A DNA stretch of 64,000 bases from Rhodoferax sp. (GTDB lineage: Bacteria > Pseudomonadota > Gammaproteobacteria > Burkholderiales > Burkholderiaceae_C), in assembly GCA_024235935.1 (NCBI GenBank), contig JACKLL010000003.1, forward strand, positions 124,001 through 188,000, read 5' to 3'. Positions 1 to 8,327 of the stretch are shown one piece after another. The translations under genes were made by a program, and so were the position numbers. The notes below the pieces were generated by a model. That model had not been told where the DNA came from. It saw only the letters and a program-made list of their open reading frames with translations, and made no database searches. Numbering within the stretch: position 1 is the first letter of the stretch; every line of letters starts with the position of its first letter.

Positions 1-204
1 ATTTCGCAGGCAGGATCCGAACCAGCGTCTGTGTCTGCGGTTGCCGGCATCACGCCCGTGGCGTCAATAGGCCGATAGCAGGACCCACGGCCATGGCGAT
101 GGGCGCGTGGCCACGCCGCGTACAGTCAGGGCTCCGCCCAGGCGCGGCGTCAGGCCATGACAAACGCGGCACCACCTCAGAGCCAGCGTCCATCATTGGC
201 GACC

Positions 205-1041
205 TCATTGAATCGCCTCAGGCGTCGGCGATGCGCCCCCGCCGAATCGGAAGCTCGACGCCGTCATGCCGCCGAACACGCCGGTCTCATGGTAGACCAG
301 GGTTCCGGCCTCCTGCTCGGCTGCGCCGACCGCGACCATCAGCGGAATCAGATGGTCTTCGCGCGGATGCGCGATCCGTGCCGCCGGGGCCGCCTGCCAT
401 TGCAGCAATTGGCGGGTGCGCTCTGCAGGGGCCATCGCAAGGGTGGCTTCCTGCAACCATGCGTCGAACGCCTCCGACGGCTGCCGGGACAAAGGCCCGA
501 GACGACCGAGGTTGTGATAGCTCAAGCCGCTGCCGATGATCAGCACACCTTCATCGCGCAGAGGTGCCAGCGCACGGCCGATCGCCATGTGTTCGGCCGG
601 GTCATAGCGCGACTTCAACGATAGCTGAAAGACCGGTACATCGGCCTGCGGGTACATCACCGCCAGCGGCGCAAACGTCCCATGGTCGAATCCCTGCTGG
701 GTGTCCAGCTGCACGTCGATGCCGCCGCTGTGCGCCAGCTGCTGCACGCGTGCCGCAAGCGCGGGCGCACCCGGCGCCGGGTACTGCACGTGGTAGGTGT
801 GCGGCGGAAAACCGCCGTAGTCGTACACCATGGGCGGCCTGGCATGCGCCATGACGCGAAAGCCAGCTGCCTCCCAATGGCCGGAGACCATCAGCACCGC
901 GCGCGGCACCACACCGATCTGCCGCGGAATGTCGGCCAGCGAAGATTCCAGGACCTGCATCGCCGCACGCATCTCCGGCACGTAGGGCCAGGGGCCGCCG
1001 CCGTGCGAGATGAAATAGCTGGGAAGGCGGTTCGGGTGCAT
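205..1041 (-). CDS. DODA/LigB-type extradiol ring-cleavage dioxygenase
   Basis: Probable nonheme metal-dependent dioxygenase of the class III extradiol family (LigB fold, 4,5-DOPA dioxygenase/YgiD branch), 278 residues, close to the family length. Residues 11-16 read ISHGGG with His13 as the expected first metal ligand; further conserved His-containing segments are SGHW, SYHNLG and HPREDH. I chose the ATG at 1041 because CAGGAG lies seven bases upstream; an in-frame TTG at 1062 would add only seven residues and lacks such a site. It lies 21 bases downstream of the DoxX gene, so the two are probably co-transcribed. The aromatic substrate cannot be read from the sequence. Confidence 0.88.
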   Translation of the reverse strand: MHPNRLPSYFISHGGGPWPYVPEMRAAMQVLESSLADIPRQIGVVPRAVLMVSGHWEAAGFRVMAHARPPMVYDYGGFPPHTYHVQYPAPGAPALAARVQQLAHSGGIDVQLDTQQGFDHGTFAPLAVMYPQADVPVFQLSLKSRYDPAEHMAIGRALAPLRDEGVLIIGSGLSYHNLGRLGPLSRQPSEAFDAWLQEATLAMAPAERTRQLLQWQAAPAARIAHPREDHLIPLMVAVGAAEQEAGTLVYHETGVFGGMTASSFRFGGGASPTPEAIQ

Positions 1042-1062
1042 GCCGGCGCTCCTGCCACGCAA

Positions 1063-1479
1063 TCAGCGCGCAGCTACCTGACGCGAGGCGTCGATGGCCC
1101 ATGCGCCTGCTCCGGCCACCGACAGGAACAGGAACACGAAGCAGAACATCACGGCCGGCTCGCCCTGGTTGAGCATGGGTACCAGCGCATTGCCTTTCGA
1201 TGCATGGCCCAGGAAATAGGCAACGGCCATCTGCCCGCTGAGGATGAAGGCCACCGGGCGGGTAAACAGCCCGACGATCAACATCAGGCCGCCGACGAGC
1301 TCCAGCATGCCCGCAAACCCGATGAACGACCACACGGGCAGGGCATCGAACATTGCGACATGGGGCAGATGCAACAACTTGGCAGAACCGTGCAGCAGGA
1401 ACAGGTAGGCCGTGACGATGCGCAGCACGGCCAGTGCGCGGGGTGTCCAGGTGTCGATGAATGGCTGGCTGAGCTTCAT
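1063..1479 (-). CDS. DoxX family membrane protein
   Basis: A 138-residue integral membrane protein with four hydrophobic segments, matching the DoxX family in length and pattern (RIVTAYLFLLHGSAKLL near the N-terminus, then a GFAGMLELVGG segment). DoxX proteins are poorly characterised inner-membrane proteins, some linked to quinone or redox reactions. The start at 1479 (MKLSQPF) follows a GGGA element; an upstream in-frame start would add 17 residues of low-complexity sequence. It is the first gene of a two-gene unit with the LigB-type dioxygenase and is divergent from the LysR-type gene at 1651, its likely regulator. Confidence 0.85.
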   Translation of the reverse strand: MKLSQPFIDTWTPRALAVLRIVTAYLFLLHGSAKLLHLPHVAMFDALPVWSFIGFAGMLELVGGLMLIVGLFTRPVAFILSGQMAVAYFLGHASKGNALVPMLNQGEPAVMFCFVFLFLSVAGAGAWAIDASRQVAAR

Positions 1480-1605
1480 GAAAAGAATTCCCTTTTTTGG
1501 TAGATCGCGGCAAGCCCGCAACGCCACCATGGCGACTGCGTGTCCGCGGCTTCACGGCGAGATTGCGCAAAGCATGGGCGCCAGATTAGTGGTTTCCCAT
1601 TGTTC

Positions 1606-1631
1606 AATCAATAATCCAACAAGTATTGATT
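1606..1631. promoter_or_regulatory. Perfect inverted repeat in the doxX/lysR divergent region
   Basis: AATCAATA at 1606-1613 and TATTGATT at 1624-1631 form perfect 8-base arms around a 10-base spacer. The element ends 19 bases before the start codon of the LysR-type gene and lies in the region shared with the divergent doxX gene. An adjacent smaller dyad, ATTG-TT-CAAT at 1599-1608, overlaps its left arm. Position and symmetry fit a LysR-type regulator binding site; this is inference. Confidence 0.5.
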
Positions 1632-1650
1632 CAATTCCCAATAAGAAACC

Positions 1651-2553
1651 ATGCTCGACCAATTGACCAGCCTGAAGGTGTTCTGCGAGGTCGTGGACGC
1701 CAACAGCTTCAGCGCCGCCGCCGACCGCTTGTCGATGTCGGCCCCGATGGTGAGCAAGCATGTGGCGCAACTGGAAAAGAGCCTGGGCGCCCGCCTGCTG
1801 CATCGCACCAGTCGCCGCCTGAGCCTGACCGAAGCCGGCGCGGTCTACCACGAGCAGTGCAGGGCTGCACTGGACAGCTTGCAGGTGGCCGAAGCCAGCA
1901 TCGGCCACAGCACGCAGACACCGCGTGGACAGCTGAAGCTCAGCGCGCCCGTGTGGTGCGCGAATCGCCGTTTCGCGGAGATCCTGTGCGCCTACCGCGA
2001 AAAATATCCCGAGGTGATGGTCGATATCCGGCTGGAAAACCGCAAGGTCGATCTGGCGGCCGAAGGTTTCGATCTGGCTCTGCGCGCCACGCGAGAGCCA
2101 TCCGCCAACCTGATCGCCAGGCCCCTGTGCCCGGTTCCGTTCCTGCTGGTGGCGAGTCCGGCGTATCTGAAACGCCAGGGCACGCCGCAGGTACCGGAGG
2201 ATCTGGCGCAGCTCGGGCTCATCGCGCCGAGCTACCTCAATATCGAGGGCATGGAGATCCAGGGGCCTGGCGGCAAGGCCAGGGTCCGAAGCAAGGTGGT
2301 GATGAAATCCGACGACACCACCTTGAGCTACCACGCGGTACATTCCGGGCTTGGCTTTGCGTATCTTCCCGAGTGGCTGGTCGCGGACGACGTGGCGGTC
2401 GGCCGCCTCGTGCACGTGCTGCCGCAGCACTCGGCCCCCTGCCCCACGCTGTTTGCCGTCTACACCAGTCGCCAGTACCTGCTTCCCAAGCTGCGCAGCT
2501 TCATCGACTTTCTGGGCGATGCGCTGAAACACCGGGCTTCGCGATCAACCTGA
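1651..2553 (+). CDS. LysR family transcriptional regulator
   Basis: A 300-residue regulator with the usual LysR architecture: N-terminal winged helix-turn-helix (residues 1-60, with the recognition region SAAADRLSMSAPMVSKHVAQLE) and a C-terminal periplasmic-binding-like effector domain from about residue 90. It resembles the CrgA/DsdC-like branch common in Burkholderiales. It is divergent from the doxX-dioxygenase pair across a 171-base region with a perfect inverted repeat, so it most likely controls that pair and itself. The inducer is unknown. Confidence 0.92.
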   Translation: MLDQLTSLKVFCEVVDANSFSAAADRLSMSAPMVSKHVAQLEKSLGARLLHRTSRRLSLTEAGAVYHEQCRAALDSLQVAEASIGHSTQTPRGQLKLSAPVWCANRRFAEILCAYREKYPEVMVDIRLENRKVDLAAEGFDLALRATREPSANLIARPLCPVPFLLVASPAYLKRQGTPQVPEDLAQLGLIAPSYLNIEGMEIQGPGGKARVRSKVVMKSDDTTLSYHAVHSGLGFAYLPEWLVADDVAVGRLVHVLPQHSAPCPTLFAVYTSRQYLLPKLRSFIDFLGDALKHRASRST

Positions 2554-2634
2554 TCGCGTGTTGATTCGGCCTGAGCGGGACCCGATCGTACGGGCCACCC
2601 AAGGCCTGCCGGGCGGCCTGCGCCGCAAAGCTGC

Positions 2635-3498
2635 CTATGTCGCTTGCCAGACCAATGGGAAGCGGTCGTCGTCGTGGGGCGGCATACCGGGCGCCACACA
2701 GACATCGGCCTGCGTCACGGTCGGGTCGGTGCCCTCGGCCGGTGCCCACAGGGCATCGTCACCCAACCAGCGGGTGGACAGTGCGACGCGCCGGTTCGTG
2801 GTCGACGCGTTGCCACGGGCACCGTGCAGGACCCATGCCGAAAACACCACCGCATCGCCCGCTCGCATGTCCCATCCGACGATGTCGTAGGAACTGCGAT
2901 CGGCTTCGATGGGCGGCACACGCTCGGCCTGACGGCTTTGGGTCTGCCAGGCAGCGCTGACGCTTTTCGCGGCGCTGCCGAAAACCTCGGGCCGGTACAC
3001 GCGGCCATCGGCATGGGAGCCGCGCACGAACTCCATCGCACTGCCTTGTACCGTGGCATCGGTGAGGGCCACCCAGGCCGATGCGATCTGACGCCCTTGA
3101 AACGGCCAATAGGGCACGTCCTGGTGCCAGGGCGTGGGCGCCAGCGTACGTGGCTCCTTGATCAGCAAGTGGTCGAAGTAAAGACGCGCAGTCTGGCTGC
3201 CCATGAGTTGCCCCACCAGGCCGGCCACACCCGACTCGAAAACAAACGCACGCATTTCGTCGTGGGTGCGCCAAAGGTAGCGGTCGGTGAACAGTCGCCC
3301 TCCTGCCTGCGACGACTCGGGCTGGTCGTTGCCCCAGCGGCTGGGTGCCTCCAGCTGCGCCTGGGCAAATCGGTTCATGCGCGCGACCCAGTCGGGCGAA
3401 ATCGCCTGGCGGACGATGACCACGCCATCGCGCTGGTAGCTGGCGCGCAGGGCGTCGTCAATGGTGGGTGGGGCGAAAGCGCTTGTGGTGGCCTGCAT
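2635..3498 (-). CDS. Phytanoyl-CoA dioxygenase family Fe(II)/2-oxoglutarate oxygenase
   Basis: A 287-residue oxygenase of the PhyH family. The iron-binding facial triad is visible as His125-x-Asp127 (in PTPWHQDVPYW) and His225 (in WVLHGARGN), with Arg236/237 in the position expected to bind 2-oxoglutarate. Such enzymes hydroxylate small molecules or acyl chains; bacterial members often act on secondary metabolites or compatible solutes, and the substrate here is not readable. It is divergent from the LuxR-type gene at 3626, which is its probable regulator. It does not appear to share an operon with other enzymes. Confidence 0.88.
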   Translation of the reverse strand: MQATTSAFAPPTIDDALRASYQRDGVVIVRQAISPDWVARMNRFAQAQLEAPSRWGNDQPESSQAGGRLFTDRYLWRTHDEMRAFVFESGVAGLVGQLMGSQTARLYFDHLLIKEPRTLAPTPWHQDVPYWPFQGRQIASAWVALTDATVQGSAMEFVRGSHADGRVYRPEVFGSAAKSVSAAWQTQSRQAERVPPIEADRSSYDIVGWDMRAGDAVVFSAWVLHGARGNASTTNRRVALSTRWLGDDALWAPAEGTDPTVTQADVCVAPGMPPHDDDRFPLVWQAT

Positions 3499-3625
3499 GC
3501 GGTGTCTCCAGGGTTGCTGCGGCCGGATTCAGATTTCTGCGCTCCTGCGCATTTCCGACCTTGATGGAGAATACGCAAAAAGGCGTCACACGTCTGTCCT
3601 CTCGCCATGCGACAAGGCGTCCCCC

Positions 3626-4441
3626 ATGCCCATGCCAGCCACCCCACCGACCGCAGTACTCGACACCGATCAGACAGCGGATCTGATTGGCGCGATCGGC
3701 ACACCCGGCCTGGGAGCGGCCTTGCTGTCGGCATTGGCGCCGGCCTTGCGATGTGCCCATTTGTCGGCCTTCGTCTTCGACGCGCAGCTGCTGCCCCACC
3801 AGGTCATGGCCGAAAGTCTGGGCGGCACGACCGTGGCCGAACTCGCCGGGCAGATCGCCCGCTCCGCCGGTCTGTACCGCTGGGACCCCAACACCTACGC
3901 GATCAGTGCGGCCGCGCCGTCCCATGACGAAGTTCTCACCACACGTCGACGCATCAGCGACATCGCGCCGGATGATCAGACGCATGCGCTTTACCTGCGC
4001 TTCGCTTTGGTCGACCGCGTGTCCTTGCTGGCGCGCGCGGGCGAAACCTGGTTCGCACTGAACCTGTACCGTGACCAACAGGCAGGGGAATTCGACCAGG
4101 CCACGCTGGCAGCGTGGCGAGCGAGCGCCCGCCTGCTCGCCGCATTGCTGCGCCGCCATTTTGAATGGCGGCCGCCGCCGGTATGGCGCCGGGCGATGCG
4201 CCCCGACAACGCCGCGCTGGAAAAGCGTCTGGCCTTGCTGCCTGGCCGGCTCAGCGCACGGGAGCAGCAGGTATGTGCCCGCGCCTTGCGCGGCATCACC
4301 AATCCCGGCATCGCGCTTGATCTGGGCGTCCAGCTATCAACTGTGAACACACTGCGGCGCCGCGCGTTTGCCAAGCTCGGCATCTCTACGCTGGGGGAGC
4401 TGTTTCTGCTGTGTCTCTGGCCCGCCGACGCATCCGGCTGA
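3626..4441 (+). CDS. LuxR-type helix-turn-helix transcriptional regulator
   Basis: A 271-residue regulator. The C-terminal 60 residues are a GerE/LuxR-type helix-turn-helix (LSAREQQVCARALRG followed by GIALDLGVQLSTVNTLRRRA). The N-terminal 200 residues match no signal domain I recognise; it is neither an obvious autoinducer-binding domain nor a receiver domain. The ATG at 3626 is chosen because an AAGG element lies about eight bases upstream; a second ATG at 3632 is possible. It is divergent from the phytanoyl-CoA-dioxygenase-like gene, and the pairing suggests a local regulator. Confidence 0.8.
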   Translation: MPMPATPPTAVLDTDQTADLIGAIGTPGLGAALLSALAPALRCAHLSAFVFDAQLLPHQVMAESLGGTTVAELAGQIARSAGLYRWDPNTYAISAAAPSHDEVLTTRRRISDIAPDDQTHALYLRFALVDRVSLLARAGETWFALNLYRDQQAGEFDQATLAAWRASARLLAALLRRHFEWRPPPVWRRAMRPDNAALEKRLALLPGRLSAREQQVCARALRGITNPGIALDLGVQLSTVNTLRRRAFAKLGISTLGELFLLCLWPADASG

Positions 4442-4489
4442 TGCCCGTGCATACGGGGCAACTGCGCGGCCTAAGCGCTGGCGGCCAGG

Positions 4490-5167
4490 TCAGGACGGCT
4501 GCGGGTCACAGCCCAGGCGGCGCAAGGTGACGTCGATCCAGCTGACGTCGAGGCGACCGGCCGCAATGTCCTGCAGTGTCCGGGCTTCGGCGGCGACCTT
4601 GGCCCGGGCGGCCACCAGAATCGCCTCGGCGCTGTCCCGCGGTACGCACAGCACGCCGTCGGAATCGCCCAGCATCAGGTCGCCAGGATGCACCACCATG
4701 CCATCGATGGCGACAGGCACGTTGACCTCGCCGGGACCGTCCTTGTAAGGGCCGCGGTGGGTCACGCCGGCGGCATAGACAGGGAAAGTGCCAGCCCCGA
4801 TCACGTCGAGGTCACGGATGGCACCGTTGATCACGAAACCCGCCACGCCCTGGCGGATGGCGGTGGTGGTCATCAGTTCGCCGATCAGTGCATTGCTCAG
4901 ATCGCCACCACCATCCACGACGATCACATCGCCGGGCTGCGCCATGGCCAGCGCCTTGTGAATCATCAGGTTGTCGCCGGGGCGCGTCCTGACGGTGATC
5001 GCGGCACCCGCCATGCGGCCCGACTTGTGCATCGGCCGCAGCCGCGGGCCGGCGGCGGACATGCGGGCCATGCAGTCGCTGATGTTGGCCACGGGGATCT
5101 CGCTGAAAGCCTTGACATGGCTGTCGGCAATGCTCTGCTGGCGCGCAAGAACGCGGAGTCCGGTCAT
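4490..5167 (-). CDS. RraA family protein (4-hydroxy-4-methyl-2-oxoglutarate aldolase-like)
   Basis: A 225-residue protein of the RraA/HMG-aldolase fold. The family signature segments are visible: GVAGFVINGAIRDLDVI, then HRGPYKDGPGEVNVP and HPGDLMLGDSDGVLCVP. Members are either divalent-metal aldolases/oxaloacetate decarboxylases or regulators of RNase E; the catabolic neighbours favour an enzyme. The ATG overlaps the stop of the upstream alpha-hydroxyacid oxidase gene by four bases (ATGA), and AAGGA sits eight bases before it, so translation is probably coupled. It is the last gene of the four-gene operon that begins at 8228. Confidence 0.88.
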   Translation of the reverse strand: MTGLRVLARQQSIADSHVKAFSEIPVANISDCMARMSAAGPRLRPMHKSGRMAGAAITVRTRPGDNLMIHKALAMAQPGDVIVVDGGGDLSNALIGELMTTTAIRQGVAGFVINGAIRDLDVIGAGTFPVYAAGVTHRGPYKDGPGEVNVPVAIDGMVVHPGDLMLGDSDGVLCVPRDSAEAILVAARAKVAAEARTLQDIAAGRLDVSWIDVTLRRLGCDPQPS

Positions 5168-6324
5168 GAAGAAAGTCCTTGAGGTGAATGGCTGACAAGA
5201 AAGCTCGGGTCGAGTTGGTCCAGCGCGGTGACACCCAGCAGCGCCATGTTGCGGGATACCTCCCGTTTGAGCAGATCGACCGCCTCGCGCACCCCGCCCT
5301 CGCCCGCCACGGCAGCGGCAAAACTGAAGGGCCGGCCCACGAAGACGAACTTCGCGCCCAGCGCCAGTGCCTTGAGCACATCGCTGCCGCGGCGCACACC
5401 GCTGTCGAGCATCACCGGCACCTCGGGGCAGGCGGCGACGATCTGCGGCAGCACGCGCAGCGGTGCCACCGAGCCATCGAGTTGCCGTCCGCCGTGGTTG
5501 GAGACGATGATGCCGTCTGCGCCGGCGTCCACCGCCATGCGCGCGTCGCGCGCATCCAGCACGCCCTTGATGACCAGCTGGCCCGGCCACAGCTTGCGCA
5601 CCATCTTGAAATGGCGCCAATGCAGGTGCCCGCGCTCGGACAGGTCGCGCTCGACATGGGACGACAGAATAGGTGCGCCGCGCGTGGCATAGCTGTTCTC
5701 GAAATGCGGCATGCCATGGCGCAGCAGCGTGCGCACAAAGGTGCCGAACAGCCAGCGCGGATGCGAGAGTCCCTGCCACGCCAGGCGCAACCCCGGGCGC
5801 ACCGGGATGGTGAAGCCTGCGCGTACATTGTTCTCGCGGTTGGCCGCCACGGCGGTGTCGACCGTGATCACCAGCGTCTGGTAGTGCGCTTGCTGCACGC
5901 GCTGCAACAGGGCCTCGATGCCCGCGTCGTCACCGGGCAGGTAGGCCTGGAACCAGGCGTCGCGATTGACGGCGGCCACGTCTTCCATCCGGATCAGCGA
6001 GGATCCGCTCATCACCATGGGGATGTTGCCGTGGCCGGCAGCCTGCGCCAGCACGATGTCGCCGCGGTAGGCCGACAGTGCCGCCAGCCCCATGGGCGCG
6101 ATGCCGAACGGCGCGTCGTAGCGGCGACCCAGCAGCTGCACGCCCATGTCACGCCGGGTGATGTCCACCATCACACGCGGCACGAACTCATGGGCGGCGA
6201 ACGCGCTGCGGTTGGCCGCCAGCGAGTGGCTGGTCTCGGCCGCACCGGCAATGTAGCTGTACACGGGCAGCGGCAAATGGCGCCGCGCTGCCGTGTCGAA
6301 ATCATCCAGGCACAGAAACGGCAT
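5164..6324 (-). CDS. FMN-dependent alpha-hydroxy-acid oxidase/dehydrogenase
   Basis: A 386-residue member of the FMN-dependent alpha-hydroxyacid oxidising family (L-lactate dehydrogenase LldD, glycolate oxidase, mandelate dehydrogenase). The barrel motifs are present: PFGIAPMGLAAL near residue 72, LVITVDTAVAANRE near 150, LVIKGVLDARDA, and the active-site signature IVSNHGGRQLDG carrying the catalytic His. It would oxidise a 2-hydroxyacid to the 2-oxoacid. The neighbouring RraA-like aldolase/decarboxylase and the beta-hydroxyacid dehydrogenase suggest it is one step in catabolism of a small hydroxy acid imported with help from the Bug protein. Confidence 0.92.
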   Translation of the reverse strand: MPFLCLDDFDTAARRHLPLPVYSYIAGAAETSHSLAANRSAFAAHEFVPRVMVDITRRDMGVQLLGRRYDAPFGIAPMGLAALSAYRGDIVLAQAAGHGNIPMVMSGSSLIRMEDVAAVNRDAWFQAYLPGDDAGIEALLQRVQQAHYQTLVITVDTAVAANRENNVRAGFTIPVRPGLRLAWQGLSHPRWLFGTFVRTLLRHGMPHFENSYATRGAPILSSHVERDLSERGHLHWRHFKMVRKLWPGQLVIKGVLDARDARMAVDAGADGIIVSNHGGRQLDGSVAPLRVLPQIVAACPEVPVMLDSGVRRGSDVLKALALGAKFVFVGRPFSFAAAVAGEGGVREAVDLLKREVSRNMALLGVTALDQLDPSFLVSHSPQGLSS

Positions 6325-6330
6325 GGCGGC

Positions 6331-7260
6331 TCAGGACGGCGCCGGGGCAGCGGGCAGCGGCAAGCCCGACATCAGTTGCACCTGCAGGGCCAGCGCGCAC
6401 CAGTCCCATTCGGCGCGGCCCGCCTCACAGGCGTCATCGAGCAGTTTCTCGGCGAGCACGGCAGTGGGCAAGACCGTGCCACTGCCCTGCGCCGTGTCCA
6501 GCGCCAGACGCAGATCCTTGCGCATCAGGCGGGCGCGAAACCCGGGCTTGAAGTCGCCAGAAATGATGCGCGGGCCATGCTTTTCGAGCGAGAAGCTCCG
6601 GGCTGCCCCACCCAGCAGGACGTCGCGCATCAGTGCCGGGTCCACGCCCTGGGCCTTGGCAAGGGCAATGGCTTCGGCTACGCCCAACAGGGCGCCAGCC
6701 ACGGCGACCTGGTTGCAGGCCTTGACCGTCTGGCCCGCGCCCAGCGGACCCACATGCGTGATGGTCTTGCAAAAGCTGCCGAGTGCCTCGCGGCATGCCG
6801 CAAACAGTTCGGGGGCGCCGCCCACCATGCAGCTGAGCACGCCGTCCATGGCTCCTTGTTGTCCACCACTGACGGGCGCGTCCATGAACCACACACCCCG
6901 CTCGCGCAGGCGTTCGCCCAGGGCGCGGGCCGATGTGGCAGCAATGGTGCTGGTGTCCACCACACAGCTTCCGGGGGCCAGGCCATCCGCCAGCCCCTGG
7001 GGCCCGAACAACACCTCTTCCACCGCCGCGGCATCGGGCAGGCTCAGAAATACCAGCGTGCAGTTGCCGCCCAGTTCGGCGGGCGATGCGGCCACCGTGG
7101 CGCCCGCCGCCACAATGGGCTGCGCCGCTGCCGGGTTGCGCACATGCACCTGCAAGGGAAAGCCCTTGCGCAACAGGCAGTGGGCCATGCCCGCCCCCAT
7201 CACGCCCAGGCCGACGAAACCGACGCGACGGTCCGCCCCGAAGGGTCCGAGCAACTTCAT
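6331..7260 (-). CDS. NAD(P)-dependent beta-hydroxyacid dehydrogenase (HIBADH/GarR family)
   Basis: A 309-residue enzyme of the 3-hydroxyisobutyrate / tartronate semialdehyde reductase family. The dinucleotide-binding loop VGFVGLGVMGAGMA is at residues 13-26. The substrate-site segment MDAPVSGGQQGA and the catalytic lysine region (AGQTVKACNQV) follow in the expected order. Its ATG overlaps the stop of the upstream Bug protein gene by four bases (ATGA), and the oxidase gene starts six bases after its stop, so all four genes form one transcription unit. The exact substrate is not determined. Confidence 0.9.
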   Translation of the reverse strand: MKLLGPFGADRRVGFVGLGVMGAGMAHCLLRKGFPLQVHVRNPAAAQPIVAAGATVAASPAELGGNCTLVFLSLPDAAAVEEVLFGPQGLADGLAPGSCVVDTSTIAATSARALGERLRERGVWFMDAPVSGGQQGAMDGVLSCMVGGAPELFAACREALGSFCKTITHVGPLGAGQTVKACNQVAVAGALLGVAEAIALAKAQGVDPALMRDVLLGGAARSFSLEKHGPRIISGDFKPGFRARLMRKDLRLALDTAQGSGTVLPTAVLAEKLLDDACEAGRAEWDWCALALQVQLMSGLPLPAAPAPS

Positions 7261-8228
7261 TTGCCGATGGCCTTTCCGATCAGCCCGTAGGCGTCAACGA
7301 TTTCCTTCTGGAACGCAGCGCCATCGGCATAGTCCTGTGTCAGGCCGGACTTGGCCACATACTCTTTCCACATGTCGGTCTGCATCGCCTTGCGGAAATG
7401 GTCATGCAGGTAGCGCAGCACCGGCTCCGGCAGACCGGCAGGCGCCATCAGCCCCTTCATGTTGTCCAGCGCCACCGGCACGCCCAGCTCCATCATGGTG
7501 GGGACGTTGGGCAGGCCCGGGAGGCGCGTGCGCGAGAACATGGCCAGCGGACGAACGCGACCGGTGTCGATCATGGGTTTCATCTCTTCATAGGCGCCAA
7601 AGGTGGCGTCCACCTGCCCACCCAGCAGCGCATTCATGGAGTCAGCCGCGCCCTTGTAGGGCACGTGCAGCAGCTTGATGCCGGTCTGCTTCTCCAGCAC
7701 CACGCCGGTGGCATGAAAGATGCCGCCTTCGCCGGTGGAGCCGTACGACACCTTTTCCGGCGCCTGGCGGGCTTCGGCGAGCAGCGCGTTCATGTCGGCA
7801 AACCGGGCATCCGCGCGCACGGCCAGGATGCTGGGTGCGCGCGACACCTTGATCACCGGCGTGAACGATTTGCGGGGGTCATAGCCCAGGGTCTTGAAGT
7901 TGCCGACCGACGTGGTCTCGCTGCCACCGCCCACGAACAGGGTGTAGCCATCAGGCTTGGCGTCGGCCACAGCCTGCGCGGCAATGGCACCGGCCGCACC
8001 CACCTTGTTCAGCACCACCACGGGAACCGGGATGATGTTCTTGGCCGCAAACGAGAGTTGGCGCGCAATCTGGTCGGCGGAGCCGCCGGGGGCAAACCCC
8101 ACCATGATGGTGATGGGCTGGGTCGGCACCCATTCCTGCGACCACGCAGGCGTGGCGAGCGAGGCCATGGCGGCCAGTGCGGCAGTAGTGAGCTGGCGGC
8201 GGGTGAAGCGAATGGATGCAGGGTTCAT
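7257..8228 (-). CDS. Bug/TctC family extracytoplasmic substrate-binding protein
   Basis: A 323-residue periplasmic receptor of the tripartite tricarboxylate transport (Bug) family. It has an N-terminal export signal ending near residue 30 (ATPAWSQ), with the pair RR followed by QLTTAALAAMAS, which may be a Tat-type signal. Family segments include ITIMVGFAPGGSADQIAR, KPDGYTLFVG, YGSTGEGG and LHVPYKGAAD. It is the first gene of the operon ending at 4490, with AAGGAG nine bases before the ATG at 8228. No TctA/TctB genes are adjacent; the only tctBA pair in the window is 53 kb away. It presumably captures a carboxylate substrate for the three enzymes. Confidence 0.93.
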   Translation of the reverse strand: MNPASIRFTRRQLTTAALAAMASLATPAWSQEWVPTQPITIMVGFAPGGSADQIARQLSFAAKNIIPVPVVVLNKVGAAGAIAAQAVADAKPDGYTLFVGGGSETTSVGNFKTLGYDPRKSFTPVIKVSRAPSILAVRADARFADMNALLAEARQAPEKVSYGSTGEGGIFHATGVVLEKQTGIKLLHVPYKGAADSMNALLGGQVDATFGAYEEMKPMIDTGRVRPLAMFSRTRLPGLPNVPTMMELGVPVALDNMKGLMAPAGLPEPVLRYLHDHFRKAMQTDMWKEYVAKSGLTQDYADGAAFQKEIVDAYGLIGKAIGK

Positions 8229-8286
8229 GTCGTGTGTCTCCTTGTGGCGGAATTCTGTGCCGGCGTCTTGTTCAATAAAAGTGATA

Positions 8287-8312
8287 AAAAGCGAACATTC
8301 ATATTCGCTTTT
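8287..8312. promoter_or_regulatory. Perfect 9-base inverted repeat, probable LysR operator
   Basis: AAAAGCGAA at 8287-8295 and TTCGCTTTT at 8304-8312 are perfect complementary arms around an 8-base AT-rich spacer. The site lies 15 bases before the LysR-type gene at 8328 and about 60 bases upstream of the divergent Bug operon start at 8228. This is a typical place for an autoregulatory and activating LysR site. Function is inferred. Confidence 0.55.
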
Positions 8313-8327
8313 ACGAAACACAAAACG

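Noticed and set aside
1..204. Possible gene at the left edge
   Set aside because: Short frames exist, but none has a recognisable family, codon pattern or ribosome-binding site, and they overlap the dioxygenase gene as shadows.
5188..7290. A 700-codon plus-strand frame opposite the hydroxyacid oxidase and dehydrogenase genes
   Set aside because: Antisense of two enzymes with clear catalytic motifs; the translation is low-complexity His/Gln/Arg-rich.
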